DNA from: Actinomycetes bacterium
GTDB lineage: Bacteria; Actinomycetota; Actinomycetes; Mycobacteriales; Mycobacteriaceae
Assembly (NCBI GenBank): GCA_029780675.1
Contig: JAKOYE010000224.1
Location: 56,591 to 120,590 of the forward strand
Direction of reading: 5' to 3'
DNA length: 64,000 nucleotides
The position numbers and the translations under genes are program-made. Positions 59,456-64,000 of this stretch are shown here, piece after piece; the first letter of the stretch is position 1; the number at the start of each line of letters is the position of its first letter. The notes beneath the pieces were generated by a model. It was not told where the DNA came from and made no database searches. It was given only the letters and a program-made list of their open reading frames with translations.

Positions 59456-60993
59456 GCCGCTCTCCGGCAGTCGGTACCGGGCTTCTGCTCCGGGGCGGGG
59501 AGGGCGATCGTCGGCTGGGTCGTCGGAGTTGGCGTCGGGGCTGGCGTCGGCGAGGTGGATCTGACCGGTGAGCCCGACGGGACCGGTGAGGATGGGGTCG
59601 AGGAAGTTCCAGAAGGCGCAGCGGAGGCCGACGAGGCCGGCGACGGTGAGGTGGTCGGAGCCGATGGGACGGAAGGGCCGCTACGGGGTGCCGGGGAGGG
59701 ACCGACGGGCCGAACCGGGGCCGGAGGTGCACAGACCGGCAGCAGCGAGCTGCGGGCCAGCTCACGCAACTGGCCGATGGCGCCCTCAAGACTGCTCGCC
59801 GGGAGGCCGGCCGACACCTGGGCGCGCTCCGAGGGGCGCAAATCCTCCAGGCTCATCAGGGTGCAGTTCAGCTCGGTGGCGGCCTGCCCGAAGCTGATCT
59901 GGGAAAGCTCGTTGCGGTCATTGAGACAGCCGAGCTGGTAAGGCTCCTGAAGGCGGATCCCCAGAAAGGACCCGGGGATACCACGCATGATGGCGACGGT
60001 GTTCTCGTTCGCCCCGACGTAGTAGTAACCGCGAATGATCTTGTAGCCCAACCCGATCCCGGCGAGAACCACGAGAGTCACCAGGATCGCGATGATCGCC
60101 ACCCGGCGCCGTGAGACTCGGGGCACCGGAGGTTCGGGCTCGGGTACGACCTTCTTGGCGGCCACGGGACGCCGATTGATCGCCGAGGCGCGCCCGGCTG
60201 CGGTGTTGGGAGGGGCGAGTTCATCGTCGTTGCCGGAGACCGCGCCGGCCAGGATCGGCTGGGTTTGACCGGCGTAGTCGTGTTCCACCACGTCGGCCAC
60301 CACCACGGTGACGTTGTCCGGACCGCCGCCGCGCAACGCGAGTTCGATCAGCCGGTCCGCGCTGGCGCCCACGTCGTCGATCTTGAGCGCCTCGTGAATC
60401 GTCTCCTGGCTGACCGGATCGGAGAGCCCGTCCGAGCAGAGCAGGTACCGGTCGCCGACCCGCGCCTCCCGCATGATCAGGGTGGGCTCCACCTCGTGGC
60501 CGGTCAGCGCACGCATGATCAGCGACCGTTGCGGGTGGCTGTGCGCCTCCTCGGCGGTGATCCGGCCCTCGTCGACCAGTGTCTGGACGAAGGTGTCGTC
60601 CTTGGTGATCTGAGTCAGCTCGCCATCCCGCAGGAGGTAGCCGCGGGAGTCACCAATGTGCACCAGGCCCAGCCTGTCGCCGGCGAACAGGATCGCGGTC
60701 AGGGTGGTGCCCATGCCCTCGAGGTCGGGGTTCTCCTCGACCTCCTGGGCGATCGCCGAGTTGCCCCGGTGGACGGCCTTCTCCAGCTTGCTGAGCAGGT
60801 CACCGCCCGGCTCGTCGTCGTCCAGGGACGCCAGCGCGGCGATCACCAGCTGGGATGCCACCTCTCCGGCGGCGTGGCCGCCCATGCCGTCGGCGAGGGC
60901 GAGCAGTCGGGCGCCCGCGTACACGGAGTCCTCGTTATTCGCGCGGACAAGGCCGCGGTCGCTGCGGGCGGCGTAGCGCAGGGCGAGAGTCAC
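59452..60993 (-). CDS. pstP: Serine/threonine phosphatase PstP (PP2C)
   Basis: 513 aa. The PP2C catalytic domain (about 1-240) includes RSDRGLVRANNEDS, ALADGMGGHAAGEVAS and GGPDNVTVVVADVV. A linker leads to one transmembrane helix (about 305-325, VAIIAILVTLVVLAGIGLGY) and an outer domain with a Ser/Pro/Thr-rich tail (SPAPRSGPSVPSAPTTSPSP). It removes phosphates from PknA/PknB substrates. GTG 60993 fits the family length (514 aa) and overlaps the fhaB stop. Confidence 0.97.
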   Translation of the reverse strand: MTLALRYAARSDRGLVRANNEDSVYAGARLLALADGMGGHAAGEVASQLVIAALASLDDDEPGGDLLSKLEKAVHRGNSAIAQEVEENPDLEGMGTTLTAILFAGDRLGLVHIGDSRGYLLRDGELTQITKDDTFVQTLVDEGRITAEEAHSHPQRSLIMRALTGHEVEPTLIMREARVGDRYLLCSDGLSDPVSQETIHEALKIDDVGASADRLIELALRGGGPDNVTVVVADVVEHDYAGQTQPILAGAVSGNDDELAPPNTAAGRASAINRRPVAAKKVVPEPEPPVPRVSRRRVAIIAILVTLVVLAGIGLGYKIIRGYYYVGANENTVAIMRGIPGSFLGIRLQEPYQLGCLNDRNELSQISFGQAATELNCTLMSLEDLRPSERAQVSAGLPASSLEGAIGQLRELARSSLLPVCAPPAPVRPVGPSPAPRSGPSVPSAPTTSPSPASSASAAPSGTSSTPSSPVPSGSPVRSTSPTPAPTPTPTTQPTIALPAPEQKPGTDCRRAA

Positions 60994-61457
60994 GGGCGTA
61001 GCTCGATCACAGTCTTGCCGATGTGCACGGGGGTGCCGATCGGGACCCGCACCGCCGTCGTCACCTTCGAGCGGTCCAGATAAGTCCCGTTGGTCGAACC
61101 GAGGTCCTCGACGAACCAATCCGATCCGCGTTGGGACAGGCGGGCGTGCCGAGTCGACGCGTAATCATCGGTGAGCACCAGAGTCGAGTCGTCGGCCCGG
61201 CCGATCAGCACCGGTTGGGATCCCAGGGTGATCCTGGTGCCCGCCAGCGCGCCCTCGGTGACCACCAGATGGCGCGGTGCGGTGCGGTGCTGACGGGCCG
61301 GAGAGCGGGCGCCCCGCAACGGCAGTCCGCGGCGGACCATCACCGCACCGGTGGGTGCGTAGATGTCGTTGCGGAGAACTCGCAGCACCGACCAGATGAA
61401 CACCCACAGCAGCAGCAGGAAACCGGCACGCGTCAGTTGCAGCACTAGTCCCTGCAT
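60990..61457 (-). CDS. fhaB: FHA domain protein FhaB/FipA (Rv0019c)
   Basis: 155 aa. An N-terminal transmembrane helix (LTRAGFLLLLWVFIWSVLRVL) precedes a cytosolic FHA domain (about 80-150: VLIGRADDSTLVLTDDYASTRHARLSQRGSDWFVEDLGSTNGTYLD), with the Arg-Ser-His-Asn phosphothreonine-binding set. FhaB links PknA to FtsZ and FtsQ in division. It overlaps pstP by 4 nt. Confidence 0.95.
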   Translation of the reverse strand: MQGLVLQLTRAGFLLLLWVFIWSVLRVLRNDIYAPTGAVMVRRGLPLRGARSPARQHRTAPRHLVVTEGALAGTRITLGSQPVLIGRADDSTLVLTDDYASTRHARLSQRGSDWFVEDLGSTNGTYLDRSKVTTAVRVPIGTPVHIGKTVIELRP

Positions 61458-61608
61458 GTGGCGCCCTCCGTCTTCGGTGCTGTAGTGCCAGCCGGTGTCG
61501 TGGCGGCTGGAACCGGAGCCGACTTCGGCAACGTCACAGGATACTTGGGTGCACCGAGCCTCGTGGCTGAAGCTGCACAGCCCCGCCCCCGCGCTCAGTG
61601 CCGTGCCG
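61458..61608. other. Gap between fhaB and fhaA
   Basis: 151 bp. It holds the fhaB ribosome-site region and the end of fhaA. A GAGGGCGC stretch lies upstream of the fhaB ATG. No RNA, repeat or hairpin terminator is obvious. Confidence 0.4.
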
Positions 61609-63021
61609 TCAGCGCAGGTGGACGATGATCTCGGAGTGGCCGACCCGGATGACGTCACCGTCGGCGAGCTGCCACTCCTGCACCGGGGCGTTGTTCACCG
61701 TGGTGCCGTTGGTCGAGTTCAGGTCGGACAGCAGCGCAACGTTGCCATCCCACCGGATCTCCAGATGACGACGCGAGACTCCGGTGTCGGGAAGCCGGAA
61801 CTGGGCGTCCTGGCCGCGGCCGATCACATTGGCGCCCTCACGCAGCTGGTACGTACGGCCGCTGCCGTCGTCGAGTTGCAGGGTCGCGGTGCCCGCCGAT
61901 GCCGCGGGCGGATATCCGCCGTAATCGGCCTGCTGCCCGGCCGGCGGGGCGTAGTCGTACTCCCCTGCCGGTGCCGCGGGCGGGTAGCCGCCCTGGTCGT
62001 AACGACCGTATTCGGGTTGCCGGCCGTACTCCTGCTGGCCGGGCTGCTGGCCGTACTCCGGACGATTGAACCCGCTGCCGTAGCCCTGCTGCTGGTCGGG
62101 ATAGGCGGGACGGGGCTCGTGGCGCCCGCGACCGGGCTCGTCGTGCCGCGGCCGTCCGTAGTCATAGTCGGAAGCCGGCGGCGGGGGTGGATATCCGGCA
62201 CCCGGGGGCGGTCCGTAGGGCGGCGGCCCGGGGTAGGGCTGAGCCGGCGGGCGGTAATGCTGGTCGTAACCCGGTGCGCCACCGGGCGCGCCGTAGCCGG
62301 GTCCGGGCGGACGCTGCTCGTAGCTCTGGCCGCCCTGCCCCGGGTTGTATCCCTGGTCGGGATAGCTGGGACGAGGAGGATGACCCTGGTCGTAGTTCGG
62401 GGGGTAACCGCGCTGCTGATCGGGAGCGGCGGGACGCTGATCCTCGTGCGGGCGGCCGTACTGATCGTCGTAGTACTCGTCGCCGGGACGGCCCTGGCCC
62501 TGGTCGCCGCGGTAGCCGGGGTTGTCGCTCATCGCTGGTGCTCCTGATTCTGCGGGGTGCGCATCTGTCGATTGTCCTGGTTTGGCTGGGGGCGCAGACG
62601 CCCGGGGGTCGGCTTCAGGCGCTGCGTCCGGCCGGGCGTCGGGGTTGACCAGCGCGCGGGCCCGGTACTGGCCGGTGCGCAGGTTCGGTGACTGCTCCAG
62701 TCGAACGACCACATCACCATACGTTTGCCAGCCCTGATCCCGAATGTATTCGGACAGGTGGCGCGCAAAAGTCCGGGTGGTGAGACCGGAATCGGCTTGT
62801 AGCGCGACGAAGTCCGACCCGCCGAGGGTGATGATGTACTCGTTGGGAGTGAGGAGCCGGTCGCCCGCCAACGGTCGCATGCCGTCGGAGGCTTCCCGGC
62901 GCAACAACGCCTCGACCTCCTCGGGGACCACCGAACCGCCGAAGACCCGGGCGAAAACGTCACCGGCGCCGTCCTCGAGCATGCGTTCGATGCGCTGAAC
63001 CAGACGCTTCTGGTTGGTCAT
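61609..63021 (-). CDS. fhaA: FHA domain protein FhaA (Rv0020c)
   Basis: 470 aa. The N-terminal DUF3662/FhaA domain (about 1-130) reads NQKRLVQRIERMLEDGAGDVFARVFGGSVVPEEVEALLRREA. A very long low-complexity region follows (about 150-380), rich in Gly, Pro, Tyr and Gln, with PGYxxQ-type repeats. The C-terminal FHA domain (about 390-470) has VIGRGQDAQFRLPDTGVSRRHLEIRWDGNVALLSDLNSTNGTTVN. FhaA binds phospho-MurJ and restrains wall synthesis. ATG 63021 matches the homologue. Confidence 0.95.
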   Translation of the reverse strand: MTNQKRLVQRIERMLEDGAGDVFARVFGGSVVPEEVEALLRREASDGMRPLAGDRLLTPNEYIITLGGSDFVALQADSGLTTRTFARHLSEYIRDQGWQTYGDVVVRLEQSPNLRTGQYRARALVNPDARPDAAPEADPRASAPPAKPGQSTDAHPAESGAPAMSDNPGYRGDQGQGRPGDEYYDDQYGRPHEDQRPAAPDQQRGYPPNYDQGHPPRPSYPDQGYNPGQGGQSYEQRPPGPGYGAPGGAPGYDQHYRPPAQPYPGPPPYGPPPGAGYPPPPPASDYDYGRPRHDEPGRGRHEPRPAYPDQQQGYGSGFNRPEYGQQPGQQEYGRQPEYGRYDQGGYPPAAPAGEYDYAPPAGQQADYGGYPPAASAGTATLQLDDGSGRTYQLREGANVIGRGQDAQFRLPDTGVSRRHLEIRWDGNVALLSDLNSTNGTTVNNAPVQEWQLADGDVIRVGHSEIIVHLR

Positions 63022-63210
63022 CGGCCCGCCCTTGGATCGCCTCCACTTTTCGCCCCTCATGGTATCGGCAGTCCTGGGGAACCGCGCCGCACGACAAGCG
63101 CCGAGATGCGCATAGCCGCAGTTCAGCCAAGGTTTGGCCGCAGCCGTTGTGCGGTGCATTCAGGTTTGCCGTCGTGGGCGCGTCGCGTGATAAGCTCCTC
63201 GGGTTCACTC
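63022..63210. promoter_or_regulatory. Region between fhaA and tRNA-Leu
   Basis: 189 bp. The rightward part holds a good promoter for tRNA-Leu: TTGCCG (63166-63171), 19 bp, TAAGCT (63191-63196). The leftward fhaA promoter is not distinct; AAGGGCGG precedes its ATG. Confidence 0.6.
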
Positions 63211-63293
63211 GGGCGAGTGGCGGAATGGCAGACGCGCTGGCTTCAGGTGCCAGTGTCCTTCGGGACGTGGGGGTTCAAGTCCCCCTTCGCCCA
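63211..63293 (+). tRNA. leuT: tRNA-Leu (CAG)
   Basis: 83 nt with a long variable arm. The acceptor is GGGCGAG/TTCGCCC, the D-region GTGGCGGAATGGCAGACGC, the anticodon CAG at 63244-63246 in CTTCAGG, the variable arm TGTCCTTCGGGACGT and the T-arm GGGGGTTCAAGTCCCCC. It is followed by CA. Confidence 0.98.
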
Positions 63294-63324
63294 CGCGAGC
63301 GGTTCGGCGGATCGCAAGCACTCG

Positions 63325-63361
63325 GGTCACGACCTCGAACGAGGTCGTGACCTTTGTGTTT
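63325..63361 (+). terminator. Intrinsic terminator after tRNA-Leu
   Basis: Perfect 12-bp stem (GGTCACGACCTC, 63325-63336, with 63341-63352), loop GAAC, then TTTGTGTTT. Confidence 0.88.
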
Positions 63362-63420
63362 GTGTTGGCGTGGATGTGCGGCCGCCGAAATCTGTCGGTG
63401 GCGGATGCGACGATCGGGTT

Positions 63421-64000
63421 ATGTCAGCGACGGCGGCTCTGGAGTCGGTGGAGGCCAGTCCCGCCGAGCGTCTTGAGACGCTGTTCGAGGAGTTGGCGGA
63501 GTTGACCGGGCAGCGCAACGCGATCGATGGGCGGATCGTGGATATCGTCGCTGAGATCGATCGTGACGGGTTGTGGGGTGCGACGGGGGCGCGGTCGATC
63601 GCGGCACTGGTGGCGTGGAAGACGGGGTGTTCCTCGGCGAACGCGAAGTCGGTTGCCGCGGTGGCCCACCGGGCAGAAGAGTTTCCCCGCTGTGTGGACG
63701 GTCTGCGGGAGGGCCGGTTGTCGCTGGATCAGGTGTCGGTGATCGCCTCCCGAGCCTCCGACGGGTCCGATGAGCACTACGCGCAACTTGCGGCGGTGGC
63801 CACGGTCAGCCAACTGCGCACCGCAGTCAGCTTGGAACCGCGCCCCGACCCCGACCCGCGGCCGGGCCCGCAGGCGGGGATCAGCAAAACCAGCGACAAC
63901 AGCGGGTTCGATTTCTGGCGGATCACCCTGCCCCACGCCGAGTCCGCGATCTTGGAGGCCGCACTGCAGTCCCACCGCGACGCCCTGATGGCGGAGTGGA
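63421..64000 (+). CDS. 13E12 repeat family protein (DUF222, HNH-type), cut by window end
   Basis: 193 codons seen, no stop. The DUF222 pattern is ETLFEELAELTGQRNAIDGRIVDIVAEIDRDGLWGATGARSIAALVAWKTGCSSANAKSVAAVAHRAEEFPRC. Full proteins of this family (about 400-500 aa) end in an HNH nuclease domain, which would lie outside the window. In mycobacteria they are multicopy, and REP13E12 elements are phage and recombination targets. ATG 63421 has no strong ribosome site. It follows the tRNA-Leu terminator. Confidence 0.88.
   Translation, partial: MSATAALESVEASPAERLETLFEELAELTGQRNAIDGRIVDIVAEIDRDGLWGATGARSIAALVAWKTGCSSANAKSVAAVAHRAEEFPRCVDGLREGRLSLDQVSVIASRASDGSDEHYAQLAAVATVSQLRTAVSLEPRPDPDPRPGPQAGISKTSDNSGFDFWRITLPHAESAILEAALQSHRDALMAEW

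Overview
This window is high-GC actinobacterial DNA spanning a mycobacterial replication origin. Gene content and order match a rapidly growing Mycobacterium (Mycolicibacterium). Markers are the rpmH / dnaA / oriC / dnaN / recF / gyrB / gyrA core, the pknB-pknA-pbpA-rodA-pstP-fhaB-fhaA envelope-signalling cluster, a glucosylglycerate hydrolase typical of fast growers, and the mycothiol/F420-era gene families. Names written as Rv numbers are orthology calls from recalled M. tuberculosis proteins, not database searches.

Layout. Positions 1-17,420 hold the Rv0047c-to-Rv0036c block (PadR regulator, ino1, hydrolase, F420 oxidoreductase, MarR, leuS, Mtc28-like antigen, YqgE, MFS transporter, TIGR03084 protein). 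In M. tuberculosis this block lies on the other side of oriC. Extra genes here are a fused solute-binding/permease ABC system, ggh, an SDR and a complete IS4-family insertion sequence (6621-8190). A 54-bp tandem repeat (17,407-17,640) sits where this block meets the Rv3906c/pcnA block. From 17,641 to 36,224 come an Asp-rich protein and pcnA, then mutT4-Rv3909-murJ-sigM-rsmA-like-trxB-trxC-cwlM, then the leftward parB-parA-rsmG-jag-yidC-yidD-rnpA-rpmH operon with two parS sites. oriC (38,115-38,615) follows dnaA. dnaN-gnd-recF-dciA, a rhodanese lipoprotein, gyrB-gyrA, the Rv0007 homologue, tRNA-Ile, a 39-aa membrane peptide gene and tRNA-Ala come next. The right end has an esterase, ppiA, a PH-like membrane protein, crgA, a DUF881 protein and trpG, then the leftward fhaA-to-pknB operon, tRNA-Leu, and a 13E12/HNH repeat protein cut by the window edge.

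How it works together. The window couples chromosome replication and segregation (DnaA, DnaN, RecF, DciA, gyrase, ParAB/parS) with cell-wall growth and division (PknA/PknB/PstP, FhaA/FhaB, RodA/PbpA, MurJ, CwlM, CrgA). PknB is known to phosphorylate MurJ and CwlM, and FhaA is known to bind the MurJ pseudokinase. All of these are encoded here.

The most unusual structure is between pbpA and pknA. A 35-bp sequence is repeated three times and reads as three 12-codon ORFs. Each has its own GAGG 6 nt before the next ATG, and each is joined to the next by an ATGA stop-start overlap, ending on the pknA start codon. Other notable points are an IS insertion in a CTAG stop shared by two convergent genes (both restored by the 6-bp target duplication), an apparent SigM anti-sigma protein without an anti-sigma domain, a pair of perfect DnaA boxes on the Rv0010c-homologue start codon, and a long series of leaderless-type promoters.
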